Below the pieces are notes generated by a model. It made no database searches and had not been told where the DNA came from. It worked only from the letters and a program-made list of their open reading frames with translations. A stretch of DNA of 64,000 nt from the NCBI RefSeq assembly GCF_003595175.1, contig NZ_CP032419.1, positions 1,612,001-1,676,000 of the forward strand. Direction: 5' to 3'. This stretch comes from Pseudomonas cavernae. Lineage in GTDB: Bacteria; Pseudomonadota; Gammaproteobacteria; Pseudomonadales; Pseudomonadaceae. Below, piece by piece: positions 34,631 through 44,975 of this stretch; within the stretch, counting starts at the first letter, position 1; every line of letters starts with the position of its first letter. The position numbers and the translations under genes are program-made.

Positions 34631-34697
34631 TAGGGAGAGGGCGAGCTGCCTCCCTCCCTCTCCCCCGGCCCCTCTCCCACAAGTGGGAGAGGGGAGC
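34631..34697. repeat. Family D hairpin (CCCCTCTCCC...GGGAGAGGGG)
   Basis: A CT/AG-rich inverted repeat between convergent genes, ending 5 bp before the phnE stop. It completes a three-repeat block from 34475. Confidence 0.65.
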
Positions 34698-34701
34698 AAA
34701 T

Positions 34702-35469
34702 TTACGCCCGCACCCAGCGCTGCCGCGCCCAGTTGCTCAGCGCATCGACGCCGAACACCAGCACCAGCATGGCGAGGATCACCGTGCTGGCCTGCGCCTC
34801 CTGGAACAGGCTGAGGCTGACGTAGAGCATCTGCCCGAGGCCGCCGGCGCCGACGAAGCCGAGCACGCTGGCCATGCGGATGTTGTTTTCCCAGCGATAG
34901 AGAATGTAGGCCAAGAGCTGCGGCCACAGGTTCGGCAAGCTGCCGTAGCAGAACGCGGCGATCTGGCTGCCGCCGTTCAGGCGGATGGCTTCGCCGGGCT
35001 CAGTCGGGGTGTTCTCCAGCGCCTCGGCGAACAGCCGACCGAGCACCCCGGCGGTGTGCAGGGCTAGGGCCAGGGTGCCGGCATTCGGGCCGAGGCCGGC
35101 GGCCAGCACCATCAGCGCCGCCCAGACCAGCTCGGGAATCGCCCGCAAGGCGTTGAGCAGCAGGCGCGCGGCACTCTGCGCCAGAGCGCCGAAGCGGCCG
35201 GCGGCGGGCAGCGCCAGGAGCAGGCCGAGCAACGCCGCCAGCAGTGTGCCGAGCGCGGACATCGCCAGGGTTTCCAGGGCGCCGCGGGCGATGGCGCGCA
35301 GATGCTCGGCGCTCAGGTCGGGACTGAGGAAGCGCCGCGCGTAGGCGCCCATCTGGCTCAGGCTGTCGGCGCCGAACACGCTGCCGAGGTCGATGGCCAG
35401 GTAGGCGAAGGAGGCCACCACGGCAGCGGCGATGGTCAGCAGCAACAGCAAATTGAGCAGGCGGTTCAT
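34702..35469 (-). CDS. phnE: Phosphonate-type ABC transporter permease (second PhnE)
   Basis: 255 residues from ATG 35469, overlapping the preceding permease by 4 bp. About six membrane segments. The permease EAA-type loop is seen around EALENTPTEPGEAIRLNGGSQ, with the phnE signature GFVGAGGLGQ downstream. It forms a heterodimer with the other PhnE to carry the substrate across the inner membrane. Confidence 0.9.
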   Translation of the reverse strand: MNRLLNLLLLLTIAAAVVASFAYLAIDLGSVFGADSLSQMGAYARRFLSPDLSAEHLRAIARGALETLAMSALGTLLAALLGLLLALPAAGRFGALAQSAARLLLNALRAIPELVWAALMVLAAGLGPNAGTLALALHTAGVLGRLFAEALENTPTEPGEAIRLNGGSQIAAFCYGSLPNLWPQLLAYILYRWENNIRMASVLGFVGAGGLGQMLYVSLSLFQEAQASTVILAMLVLVFGVDALSNWARQRWVRA

Positions 35470-36293
35470 GTCAGCCTCGCGCGCAGCAGGCGGCTGAGCA
35501 GATCGGCCAGCAGCACCAGGACGAGGAAGGTCAGCAGGATGCTGGCCACCTCGCCACCGGCGAACATGCGCAGCGACAGGTCGATCTGCTGGCCCAGCCC
35601 GCCGGCGCCGACGAAGCCCATCACCACCGAGGCGCGGATCGCGCATTCCCAGCGGTAGACGGTGTAGGAGAGCATCTCCGCCCCGGCATTCGGCAGGATG
35701 CCGTAGGCGAAGGCGGCCAGCCGGCCACCGCCGGCGAGCATCAGCGCCTGGGCTGGCCGACGATCCACCGACTCGCAGATCTCGGCGTAGGCCTTGCCGA
35801 GCATGCCGCTGTAGGTGATGGCGATGGCCAGCACCCCGGCGGTCGGGCCGAGGCCGACGGCACGCACGAACAGCAGCGCCCAGACGATCTCCGGCACGCT
35901 GCGCAGGAAGATCAGCAGCCCGCGCACCGGCCAGCGCAGCAGGCGCGCCCACCACACCGGCAGCCCGCCACGCGGCAGCGCCGACAGCGACAGCGCGCGG
36001 CTGACCAGCAAGCTGGCGGGCAGCGCCAGCAGCAGGGCGAGGGCCATGCCGGCGGTGGCGATCGCCAGGGTCTGCAGGGTGGCCTGCCACAGCAGCAGGA
36101 GAAACTCGGGGTCATGCGCCGGCGGCCAGAAGCCGGCGATGAAGCTGGCCATCCCGGCGGCGCTGTCGCCGTCGAGCAGCACGCCGAGGTCCAGTTCGCT
36201 GAGACGCACCCCCGGCCACAGCAGGGCCAGGGTCAGGGCCGTCAACAGCAGGCGCGGCAGGCTGGCGGGGTCGCGGGTCACGGCCTTCAGCAT
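35466..36293 (-). CDS. phnE: Phosphonate-type ABC transporter permease (first PhnE)
   Basis: 275 residues from ATG 36293, overlapping phnC by 7 bp. The EAA-type loop reads EICESVDRRPAQALMLAGGG, and YRWECAIRASVVMGFVGAGGLG is the family signature. About six membrane segments. The four genes are in the order phnD-phnC-phnE-phnE, all overlapping, so a single transcript. Confidence 0.9.
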   Translation of the reverse strand: MLKAVTRDPASLPRLLLTALTLALLWPGVRLSELDLGVLLDGDSAAGMASFIAGFWPPAHDPEFLLLLWQATLQTLAIATAGMALALLLALPASLLVSRALSLSALPRGGLPVWWARLLRWPVRGLLIFLRSVPEIVWALLFVRAVGLGPTAGVLAIAITYSGMLGKAYAEICESVDRRPAQALMLAGGGRLAAFAYGILPNAGAEMLSYTVYRWECAIRASVVMGFVGAGGLGQQIDLSLRMFAGGEVASILLTFLVLVLLADLLSRLLRARLT

Positions 36294-37084
36294 CGTGGAA
36301 TCTGCACGCGCACGGTGATCGTCGGCGCTGGCGGCGACTCCAGCTGCTCGTTGGCGTAGAGCGCGTCGAGCAGCGCCTGGTCGACCTCGGCGGCCGGGCG
36401 GTCGAAGGCGATGCGGCCGTCGCGCAGGCCGATGATGCGCGGGAAGTGCGCCAGTGCCAGTTCCACCGCATGCAGGCTGGCGACCAGGGTGATGCGCTGT
36501 TCGCTGGCATGCCGGCAGAGGATGCCGAGGGTGTGCCCGGCCAGCACCGGGTCCATGGCCGACACCGGCTCGTCGGCCAGCAGCAATTGCGGCGCCTGGT
36601 ACAGCACGCGGGCGATGCCGACGCGCTGCAACTGGCCGCCGGACAGTTGCTGGCACTGGGCGAACAACTTGTCGCCCAGGTCCAGTTTGCCCAGCGCCGT
36701 CTGCGCGCCGGCGAGGTCGAGCGGATGCAGCAGGTTCAGTAGGCCTTTCAACAGCCCCCACTGGCCGAGCTTGCCGGCCAGCACCGCGGTCACCACCCGC
36801 TGCCGGGCCGGCAGCGGTGGTGCCTGGTGGACCAGGCCAATGCATGCGCGCAGGCGCTGGCGCTGACGGCCGGAAAGCCGCCAGGGCTGGGCGCCGAGCA
36901 CTTCCACGCTGCCGGTGGTCGGGCGCAGGCCGGTGGCTAGCAGTTGCAGCAAGCTGGTCTTGCCGGCGCCCGAGGGGCCGATGATGGCGACTCGTTCGCC
37001 GGCGGCGATGTGCAGATCGATGCCGCGCAGGGCGGTCGATCCGCTGGCATGGCTGAGGCTCGCCCGGGTCAAGCGCAGGGTCAT
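36287..37084 (-). CDS. phnC: Phosphonate-type ABC transporter ATP-binding protein
   Basis: 265 residues with Walker A GPSGAGKTS, signature LSGGQLQRVGIAR and Walker B LLLADEPVSAMDP, then the switch His in VASLHAVEL. Length and partners match PhnC. The start overlaps the phnD stop (ATGA). Confidence 0.92.
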   Translation of the reverse strand: MTLRLTRASLSHASGSTALRGIDLHIAAGERVAIIGPSGAGKTSLLQLLATGLRPTTGSVEVLGAQPWRLSGRQRQRLRACIGLVHQAPPLPARQRVVTAVLAGKLGQWGLLKGLLNLLHPLDLAGAQTALGKLDLGDKLFAQCQQLSGGQLQRVGIARVLYQAPQLLLADEPVSAMDPVLAGHTLGILCRHASEQRITLVASLHAVELALAHFPRIIGLRDGRIAFDRPAAEVDQALLDALYANEQLESPPAPTITVRVQIPRC

Positions 37085-37932
37085 TTCAACAGGCCGGCGG
37101 CGCGGGCGGCGTCCTCGATCCCCTGGTAGTTTTCCGGCTTGGTTTCGATGAAGCGGCTGGCGGCCTGCAGGTCGAGAATCGCCTTGTGCTCCGGGTTGGC
37201 CGGGTCGAGGGCGAGGAAGGCCTGCTTGATCTTCGCCGCCAGCGCCGGGTCGAGCGTCCCGCGCACCGTCCAGTTGTAGTCGTAGTAGGTCGGCGTGGTG
37301 GCGAATACATGCACCTTGTTCAGATCGACCTTGCCAGCGTCGACCAGCTTCTGCCAGACCGAGGCGTTGAGCACGCCGCCATCGACCTTGCCGGCCTGCA
37401 CCCAGGCCAGCGTGGCGTCATGCGCGCCGGAGTAGGCCACGCGGCTGAAGAAATCCTCCGGCTTGATGTCGTCCTGCAACATGAAGTAGCGCGGCATCAG
37501 GCTGCCGGAGGTGGAGGAAATCGAGCCGAAGGCGAAGGTCTTGCCCTTCAGGTCCTGCAGGCTCTTGACCTTCGGGTCGGCGCTGATGAATTTGCTGGTG
37601 AACTTCTCGTCCTGCTCGCGTTGCACCAGGGGAATGGCGTTACCGGTTTTCAAACGCACCTGGACGAAGGTGAAACCGCCCAGCCAGGCCAGGTCCAGAC
37701 GGTCGGTGGCCAGCGCCTCGACCACCGCCGGGTAGTCGGCCACCGGCACGAACTCGACCTTCATGCCCAGCTGTTGTTCCAGATAGGCGCCCAGCGGCTT
37801 GAACTTGCGCAGCAGTTCGGTGGGGGCCTCATCGGGGATGGCGCTAACCCTGAGCGTGTCGGCGGCGTGGGTGATGACTGCGGATAGAGACAGGGCAAAG
37901 CCGGCGGCGAGCGCCAAGGATCGTTTGAGCAT
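37081..37932 (-). CDS. phnD: Phosphonate-type ABC transporter substrate-binding protein
   Basis: A periplasmic binding protein of 283 residues from ATG 37932 (GGAGA upstream); a TTG at 37950 is less likely. The signal peptide ends near THAAD. The PhnD signature appears in VSAIPDEAPTELLRKFKPLG and the ligand-site segment SISSTSGSLMPRYFM. The transporter could carry phosphonates, phosphite or phosphate esters. No C-P lyase, phnX or ptxD gene is near, so the substrate is undecided. Confidence 0.9.
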   Translation of the reverse strand: MLKRSLALAAGFALSLSAVITHAADTLRVSAIPDEAPTELLRKFKPLGAYLEQQLGMKVEFVPVADYPAVVEALATDRLDLAWLGGFTFVQVRLKTGNAIPLVQREQDEKFTSKFISADPKVKSLQDLKGKTFAFGSISSTSGSLMPRYFMLQDDIKPEDFFSRVAYSGAHDATLAWVQAGKVDGGVLNASVWQKLVDAGKVDLNKVHVFATTPTYYDYNWTVRGTLDPALAAKIKQAFLALDPANPEHKAILDLQAASRFIETKPENYQGIEDAARAAGLLK

Positions 37933-37969
37933 GGGGGTTCTCCGGTTCAATAGCGGAAAAAGCTCGCGA

Positions 37970-37975
37970 ATTATA
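37970..37975 (-). promoter_or_regulatory. Possible -10 box of the phn operon
   Basis: TATAAT on the minus strand, 38 bp before phnD. The -35 region is weak and I see no Pho box in the 130-bp gap shared with selD. Confidence 0.4.
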
Positions 37976-38062
37976 GGTGTTTGCCCGCGCCGATGGGCAG
38001 GAAGGTGAGTCCGGCCGCGACTTTGTTAGAATCCGCCGCCATACCATCATGAGGACTGCCCG

Positions 38063-39097
38063 ATGAGCGAGCCGATCCGTCTGACCCAGTACAGTCACGG
38101 CGCTGGCTGTGGCTGCAAGATTTCCCCCAAGGTACTCGACGTGATTCTCGCCGGCAGCGGCGCCCAGCAGCTCGATCCCAAGCTCTGGGTCGGCAACGCC
38201 TCGCGTGACGACGCCGCGGTCTACGCGCTGGACGAGGAGCGCGGGGTGGTGTCGACCACCGACTTCTTCATGCCGATCGTCGACGATCCCTACGACTTCG
38301 GCCGCATCGCCGCCACCAACGCCATCAGCGACATCTACGCCATGGGCGGCGAGCCGTTGCTGGCCATCGCCATCCTCGGCTGGCCGGTCAATGTGCTGGC
38401 CCCGGAAGTGGCGCGCGAGGTGATCGCCGGTGGTCGCGCGGTCTGTGAGGCGGCAGGTATTCCGCTGGCCGGCGGGCATTCGATCGACGCCCCCGAGCCG
38501 ATCTTCGGCCTGGCCGTCACCGGGGTGGTGAACAAGCGTCACTTGAAGCGCAACGACACCGCCAAGGTCGGCGACCGCCTGTACCTGACCAAGCCGCTGG
38601 GCATCGGCATCCTCACCACCGCCGAGAAACAGGCCAAGCTGCGTGCGACAGACGTCGGTCTGGCACGCGACTGGATGTGCACCCTGAATAAGCCCGGCAG
38701 CCGCTTCGGCAAGCTGGCCGGGGTGACGGCGATGACCGACGTCACCGGCTTCGGCCTGCTCGGCCATCTGCTGGAGATGGCCGAGGGCAGCGGCCTCACC
38801 GCGCGCGTCGAGTACGCCCGGGTGCCACGCCTGCCGGGCGTCGAGCACTATCTGGCCGCGGGCTGCGTGCCCGGCGGCACCCATCGCAACTTCGACAGCT
38901 ACGGCGACAAACTGGCGCCGCTGAGCGAGGAGCAGAAGCTGCTGCTGTGCGACCCGCAGACCAGCGGCGGCCTGCTGGTGGCGGTGAGCGCGGAGGGTGA
39001 GGGCGAGTTCCTGGCCCTGGCCGCCGAGCTGGGCCTGAGCCTCGAGCCAATCGGCCTGTTGCTCGAGCGCCAGCGCCATGCGGTCGAGGTGCTGTGA
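38063..39097 (+). CDS. selD: Selenide, water dikinase SelD
   Basis: Makes selenophosphate from selenide and ATP. 344 residues. The catalytic motif near the N-terminus is GAGCGCK, with Cys rather than selenocysteine, and the essential Lys follows. [21 protein letters not shown] and [16 protein letters not shown] are ATP/Mg sites. The stop overlaps the mnmH start by one base (TGATG). Confidence 0.96.
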   Translation: MSEPIRLTQYSHGAGCGCKISPKVLDVILAGSGAQQLDPKLWVGNASRDDAAVYALDEERGVVSTTDFFMPIVDDPYDFGRIAATNAISDIYAMGGEPLLAIAILGWPVNVLAPEVAREVIAGGRAVCEAAGIPLAGGHSIDAPEPIFGLAVTGVVNKRHLKRNDTAKVGDRLYLTKPLGIGILTTAEKQAKLRATDVGLARDWMCTLNKPGSRFGKLAGVTAMTDVTGFGLLGHLLEMAEGSGLTARVEYARVPRLPGVEHYLAAGCVPGGTHRNFDSYGDKLAPLSEEQKLLLCDPQTSGGLLVAVSAEGEGEFLALAAELGLSLEPIGLLLERQRHAVEVL

Positions 39098-40197
39098 TGC
39101 GTGACGACAGCGCCGACTACCGCGAACTGTTTCTGCGCGATGTGCCGATGATGGATGTGCGCGCGCCGGTGGAATTCGGCAAGGGCGCCTTCCCGCATAC
39201 CGTCAACCTGCCGCTGATGGATGACCTGGAGCGGCAGAAGGTCGGCACCTGCTACAAGCAGCACGGTCAGCAGGCGGCCATCGCACTCGGCCACCGGCTG
39301 GTCAGCGGCGATCTCAAAGAGCAGCGCATCGCCGCCTGGACGGAGTTCGCCCGCCGCCATCCCGAGGGTTATCTGTACTGCTTCCGTGGCGGCCTGCGCT
39401 CGCAACTGGTGCAGGAGTGGCTGAAGAACGAGGCCGGCATCGCCTACCCGCGGGTGATCGGCGGCTACAAGGCGTTGCGTAACTTCCTGCTGGAAACCCT
39501 CGAGCAGGCTGTCGAGCAGTGCGCTTTCGTCCTGGTCGGCGGGCTGACCGGCTGCGGCAAGACCGATGTGGTCCTGCAACTGGCCAACGGCCTGGATCTG
39601 GAGGGCCACGCCAACCACCGCGGTTCCAGCTTCGGCAAGCGCGCCACCGCGCAGCCGGCGCAGATCGACTTCGAGAACCAGCTGGCCGTCGACATCCTCA
39701 AGAAGCGCGCGGCCGGTATCGAGCAGTTCGTACTGGAAGACGAAGGCCGCAGCATCGGCAGCTGCTCGGTGCCTTGGGAACTGTTCCAAGGCATGCGCGG
39801 TTATCCGCTGGTGTGGCTGGAGGACGGTTTCGAGGAGCGCGTCGAACGCATCCTGCGCGACTATGTGATCGGCCTGTATGGCGAATTTATCGCCGAGCAT
39901 GGGCCGGAGCAGGGCTTCGCGCGCTTCGGCGAACGCCTGCAGCAAAGCCTGGCGAATATCGTCAAGCGCCTTGGTGGTGAGCGCTACCAGCGCCTCGCCG
40001 AACTGATGCAGCAAGCGCTCGACGAGCAGCAGCGCAGCGGCGCGGTGGAACTGCACCGCGGCTGGATCGAGGGGCTGCTGGCGGAATATTACGACCCGAT
40101 GTACGCCTTCCAGCTCGAGAGCAAGGCCGAGCGCATCGAGTTCCGCGGCACCCAGGCCGAGGTGTTGGAGTACCTGCGCGACAGAACTCGCCGCTAA
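39097..40197 (+). CDS. mnmH: tRNA 2-selenouridine synthase MnmH (SelU)
   Basis: Exchanges sulfur for selenium in the wobble 2-thiouridine of tRNAs, via a geranyl intermediate. 366 residues: an N-terminal rhodanese domain with active Cys in [10 protein letters not shown] (residue about 93) and a C-terminal P-loop domain ([10 protein letters not shown]). Coupled to selD by the TGATG overlap, which supplies its selenophosphate. Confidence 0.95.
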   Translation: MRDDSADYRELFLRDVPMMDVRAPVEFGKGAFPHTVNLPLMDDLERQKVGTCYKQHGQQAAIALGHRLVSGDLKEQRIAAWTEFARRHPEGYLYCFRGGLRSQLVQEWLKNEAGIAYPRVIGGYKALRNFLLETLEQAVEQCAFVLVGGLTGCGKTDVVLQLANGLDLEGHANHRGSSFGKRATAQPAQIDFENQLAVDILKKRAAGIEQFVLEDEGRSIGSCSVPWELFQGMRGYPLVWLEDGFEERVERILRDYVIGLYGEFIAEHGPEQGFARFGERLQQSLANIVKRLGGERYQRLAELMQQALDEQQRSGAVELHRGWIEGLLAEYYDPMYAFQLESKAERIEFRGTQAEVLEYLRDRTRR

Positions 40198-40205
40198 AGG
40201 CAGTT

Positions 40206-40275
40206 GTAGGGTGGATGTCGCTTTGTACATCCACCGCCGCGCCGGTGGAAAACGCTTCGCGGTTTTCCACCCTAC
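40206..40275. repeat. Hairpin repeat, family B
   Basis: Starts GTAGGGTGGATGTCGC and ends GTTTTCCACCCTAC, 8 bp after the mnmH stop. Confidence 0.8.
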
Positions 40276-40288
40276 CGGGCTTAAGTAC

Positions 40289-40365
40289 GTAGGATGGGTT
40301 GAGCGCAGCAATACCCATCAGGCGGTGCCATGGGTATCGGCGCGGTACGCCTCAACCCATCCTGC
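40289..40365. repeat. Hairpin repeat, family A
   Basis: Starts GTAGGATGGGTTGAGC and ends CTCAACCCATCCTGC. With the family B copy it fills the gap between convergent mnmH and the CigR-like gene. Confidence 0.8.
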
Positions 40366-40397
40366 GGGATTGACCGAGAAGGCCGCTCCAGGGCCGG

Positions 40398-40817
40398 TCA
40401 ATCGAGCGCGTCGTGCAAGACCTCGTAGATGATCCCCGTGGCAATCGCCACCAGTACGACATCCGCGCCGGCCTGCTGCCATTCATAGCCATCGTAATGC
40501 GGCAGCTTGCCGAGCAGGCGGCTGTCGAAGCGTTTGGCGATGCCCGGTGGCAGCGGCTTGCCGCGTGCCAGGTTCTTCTGGATGCCCGGCGGCAGGCCCT
40601 GCACCGGGCCGATCAGGTCGCGGTTGTCGCCGAGGATGATGCGCACCTGGCCGATGTCGATGCTCGGCCCTCTGAGATCCACGCGGACGTCGTCATCGTA
40701 CTGGGCGTTGCCGCCCTTATGCCCGGAGTTGCCGTGGTCGCCCTTGGGCGCGGCGCTGGCGGAGGCGGCAACCAGCAGGCTGCAGAGCAGGGTGGCGGTG
40801 AACGAGCGGTAACGCAT
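40398..40817 (-). CDS. CigR/RcnB-like exported protein
   Basis: 139 residues: signal peptide (cleavage near ASASA-A, residue 22), a polar His/Gly/Lys segment, and the family motifs LPPGIQKNLARGKPLPPGIAKR and LPHYDGYEWQQAGADVVLVAIATG. Similar proteins are annotated as anti-virulence regulator CigR family. The role here is unknown. It follows phhB on the same strand by 76 bp, where P. aeruginosa has phhC. Confidence 0.82.
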   Translation of the reverse strand: MRYRSFTATLLCSLLVAASASAAPKGDHGNSGHKGGNAQYDDDVRVDLRGPSIDIGQVRIILGDNRDLIGPVQGLPPGIQKNLARGKPLPPGIAKRFDSRLLGKLPHYDGYEWQQAGADVVLVAIATGIIYEVLHDALD

Positions 40818-40893
40818 GGAACTCTCCTGTGGGGATGCTTGCCCTCAGGTTAGCGAACTGCTGCCAGTAACGACAGGCGCCGCATCACAGCGC

Positions 40894-41250
40894 TCACTTG
40901 CGGCCCATCGAGTTGTTCGCCACTTCGTCGGTGCGCGCGGCCATGATCAGGTCGTTACGGTGCAGACCGTTGATGGCGTGGGTCCACCAGGTCACGCGGA
41001 CCTTGCCCCACTCGGTGAGCAGCGCCGGGTGATGGCCCTCGGCTTCGGCGACGGCGCCGACCGCTATGGTGAAGCCCAGGGCGTGCTTGAAATTGCCGAA
41101 CAGGTAAGTGCGTTCGAGCTGCATCACGCCGTCGCGGACTTCGATGTTCCACTCGGGAATCTGCTTGAGCAGTTCGGCCAGTTCGGTTTCGGATACGTGC
41201 GGGGCGTCGGCGCGGCAGGCTTCGCAGTGGGCTTGGCTAAGGGCGGTCAT
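40894..41250 (-). CDS. phhB: Pterin-4a-carbinolamine dehydratase
   Basis: Regenerates the tetrahydropterin cofactor of PhhA. 118 residues from ATG 41250. The active-site motif [23 protein letters not shown] is present, with the catalytic His pair and Trp. It lies 111 bp after phhA, with a family B hairpin between. Confidence 0.94.
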   Translation of the reverse strand: MTALSQAHCEACRADAPHVSETELAELLKQIPEWNIEVRDGVMQLERTYLFGNFKHALGFTIAVGAVAEAEGHHPALLTEWGKVRVTWWTHAINGLHRNDLIMAARTDEVANNSMGRK

Positions 41251-41285
41251 GGTCGGGCTCCGGAAAATGCTGGGATGATCAAAGC

Positions 41286-41365
41286 GTAGGGTGGAAAACC
41301 GCGCAGCGTTTTCCACGCGGTTTAATCAGAGGTGGATAAGCCGCAAGCGGCGTTATCCACCCTAC
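41286..41365. repeat. Hairpin repeat, family B, inside the phhA-phhB gap
   Basis: Starts GTAGGGTGGAAAACCGCG and ends GTTATCCACCCTAC. The TAG stop codon of phhA is provided by its CTAC end, so the repeat is transcribed within the phhAB message. Confidence 0.8.
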
Positions 41366-42147
41366 GCGGCTTTGGGTGGGAACTTCGGCGCGTGCAGGCC
41401 GAGGCGCATGGCCTGCTGGACCAGGCCCATGATGTCCTCGTGGGCCAGCTCGAACAGGCGCTTGAGCTCGGGCAAGACGAAGTACAGTGGCTGCAGAATG
41501 TCGATGCGATAGGGCGTGCGCATCGCGTCGAGCGGATCGAAGGCCTGATGCTCGGGCTGATCCGACAGACTGTAGAGAGTCTCCTTCGGCGATGAGAGGA
41601 TGCCGCCGCCGTAGATGCGCCGGCCCTGGGCGGTATCGACCAGACCGAATTCGATGGTCATCCAGTACAACCTAGCCAGGTAGACGCGCTCTTCCTTGCT
41701 GGCCTGAAGGCCGAGCTTGCCGTAGGTGTGGGTGAATTCGGCGAACCAGGGGTTGGTCAGCAGCGGGCAGTGGCCGAAGACCTCGTGGAACAGGTCGGGC
41801 TCCTGCAGGTAATCGAGTTCTTCCGGCCGGCGGATGAAGGTGGCCACCGGAAACTGCTTGCTGGCCAGCAGGGCGAAGAAGGTCTGGAACGGAATCAGCG
41901 CCGGCACCCGCACCACGCGCCAGCCGGTGGCTTGTTCGAGCACGCGGTTGAGTTCGCCGAGCTGCGGGATGCGCTCCAGGGGCAGGCCGAGCTGCTCGAT
42001 GCCGTCCAGATATTCCTGACAGGCGCGCCCTTCGACCACCTTGAGCTGGCGACTGATCAGGGTGTGCCACACCTCATGCTCGGCTTGCGGGTAATGGATG
42101 AAGCCATCGGCATCGGGTTCGCGGGCGACATAGGGCGTGTTGTTCAT
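41362..42147 (-). CDS. phhA: Phenylalanine 4-hydroxylase
   Basis: Hydroxylates phenylalanine to tyrosine with tetrahydropterin and O2. The 261 residues make the single-domain bacterial form. Iron ligands are the two His of DLFHEVFGHCP and the Glu of YWMTIEFGL. The C-terminus (PPKAA) runs into a hairpin repeat that carries its stop codon. GAGGAGG precedes the start. Divergent from phhR. Confidence 0.96.
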   Translation of the reverse strand: MNNTPYVAREPDADGFIHYPQAEHEVWHTLISRQLKVVEGRACQEYLDGIEQLGLPLERIPQLGELNRVLEQATGWRVVRVPALIPFQTFFALLASKQFPVATFIRRPEELDYLQEPDLFHEVFGHCPLLTNPWFAEFTHTYGKLGLQASKEERVYLARLYWMTIEFGLVDTAQGRRIYGGGILSSPKETLYSLSDQPEHQAFDPLDAMRTPYRIDILQPLYFVLPELKRLFELAHEDIMGLVQQAMRLGLHAPKFPPKAA

Positions 42148-42205
42148 CGCGCCTCCTCAAGCGGAGTTTTGTTGTTGTATTGACTGCTTGATAGCGCGAA
42201 AGCGT

Positions 42206-42222
42206 TGCCAATAGGAGTGCCT
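42206..42222 (-). promoter_or_regulatory. Possible imperfect sigma-54 promoter of phhA
   Basis: Minus strand AGGCACTCCTATTGGCA resembles TGGCAC-N5-TTGCA, but the -12 GC is displaced by one base. P. aeruginosa phhA is reported to need RpoN, which favours it. The mismatch keeps this tentative. Confidence 0.3.
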
Positions 42223-42257
42223 CTGGCAGCGCCGAGGGTCAGGAATACGGGTGTTTT

Positions 42258-42275
42258 CGTAAAGAAACAGTTACG
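42258..42275. promoter_or_regulatory. PhhR/TyrR box 1
   Basis: CGTAAA-N6-GTTACG resembles the TyrR-type consensus TGTAAA-N6-TTTACA. It lies in the phhA-phhR divergent gap, about 110 bp before phhA. Confidence 0.6.
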
Positions 42276-42319
42276 AGATTCCGGCGCGCACCAGCCATCG
42301 CCTTGCTGGAGATAGGAGT

Positions 42320-42337
42320 TGTCACATATTCTTTACG
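42320..42337. promoter_or_regulatory. PhhR/TyrR box 2
   Basis: TGTCAC-N6-TTTACG is a second TyrR-type site, 62 bp (about six helical turns) from box 1. Confidence 0.6.
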
Positions 42338-42377
42338 AAAGAATCGGGCCGGCGGCTGAAAAGTCGGCCTGATGCGT

Positions 42378-42403
42378 CCCCTCTCCCGTGAATGGGAGAG
42401 GGG
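42378..42403. repeat. Family D hairpin in the phhR leader
   Basis: A perfect stem CCCCTCTCCC / GGGAGAGGGG with a 6-nt loop, 26 bp before the phhR ATG. Confidence 0.7.
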
Positions 42404-42429
42404 GTGAATCCACTTCCGAGTTGCCTGCC

Positions 42430-43983
<1,554 letters not shown>

Positions 43984-44156
43984 AGGCCCAAGCCTCGACT
44001 GCTTAACACTTCGTGCGGAAATCTATGCAGAACAATGACAGCGCCGGGCGGCAGTCGCATCATGCACCACTGCCGAAACAGCCGCTGCGGTGTGTTTCGT
44101 GCTTTTCATCGCAGGCATTAAAATGCCAATCTGCAGTACCAAAGGTTATAAAAAAC

Positions 44157-44951
44157 ATGCCAATGACGCTCACCGATGAGTTCATAGGGTACGCGGCGCA
44201 GACGGACACAGGCCGAGTGCGCCGGCACAACGAGGACGCCGTGCTCTGTTGTTCGGAGCTGAAGCTGTGGGCGGTCGCCGACGGCATGGGCGGCCACCAG
44301 TGTGGCGAGGTGGCCAGTGCCATCGCGCTGGAAACCCTGCGGGAAGCGACCGCGAGCGGAGCCGATCTGGTCGCCGCCATCCATGCGGCGAATGCCGCCA
44401 TCCTCGCTGCGGCCGGGCAGGACTCCAACCGGCGCGGCATGGGCAGCGCAGTGGTTGCCGTCCGCTTTGCCGGGGCCGATTTCGAGCTGGCCTGGATCGG
44501 CGACAGTCGGGCCTATAGGGTCAGCGCCGACAGCATCGGGCAACTGACTCGGGATCACAGCTGGGTGCAGGCGATGGTCGATGCCGGTGAGATGAGCGCA
44601 GACGAAGCGCGCAGCCATCCGCGGCGGAACGTCATCACCCATTGCCTGGGTCGGGATGAACAGGCACTGGAGGTTGGCTTGGTGCAGGGGACCTTGGGGC
44701 CAGGTGAGCTGCTCCTATTGTGCAGTGACGGCTTGACCTGCGAGTTGACCGATCAGCAGATCCAGCAGCTCTGTGCGACCGTCAGCACCCTCGATGGGCT
44801 GGTGGCGCAGTTGATCGAGCGGGCTAACCAGCTGGGCGGCAAGGACAATATCTCCTGCATAGTGCTGGGCCGCGCAGTGCCGGAACAGCCGGTTGCCGAG
44901 GCTCGGCCGCGCAGTTTTCTCAGTAAGTTGTTGAACCTTCGCAAGCAATAA
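44157..44951 (+). CDS. PP2C-family Ser/Thr phosphatase
   Basis: 264 residues from ATG 44157 (an in-frame ATG lies two codons later). All PP2C metal motifs are present: RRHNEDAVLC, AVADGMGGH, WIGDSRAYR, LTRDHSWVQ, LLCSDGLT and GGKDNISCIVL. It is cytoplasmic and close in type to PppA/Stp1. It should reverse the action of the kinase encoded 24 bp downstream. No type VI secretion genes are nearby. Confidence 0.93.
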   Translation: MPMTLTDEFIGYAAQTDTGRVRRHNEDAVLCCSELKLWAVADGMGGHQCGEVASAIALETLREATASGADLVAAIHAANAAILAAAGQDSNRRGMGSAVVAVRFAGADFELAWIGDSRAYRVSADSIGQLTRDHSWVQAMVDAGEMSADEARSHPRRNVITHCLGRDEQALEVGLVQGTLGPGELLLLCSDGLTCELTDQQIQQLCATVSTLDGLVAQLIERANQLGGKDNISCIVLGRAVPEQPVAEARPRSFLSKLLNLRKQ

Positions 44952-44975
44952 CCACTCGACGCGCACTGACTCCCC

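Noticed and set aside
42206..42222. Clear sigma-54 promoter for phhA
   Set aside because: The -24/-12 spacing is off by one base, so it is listed only as possible.
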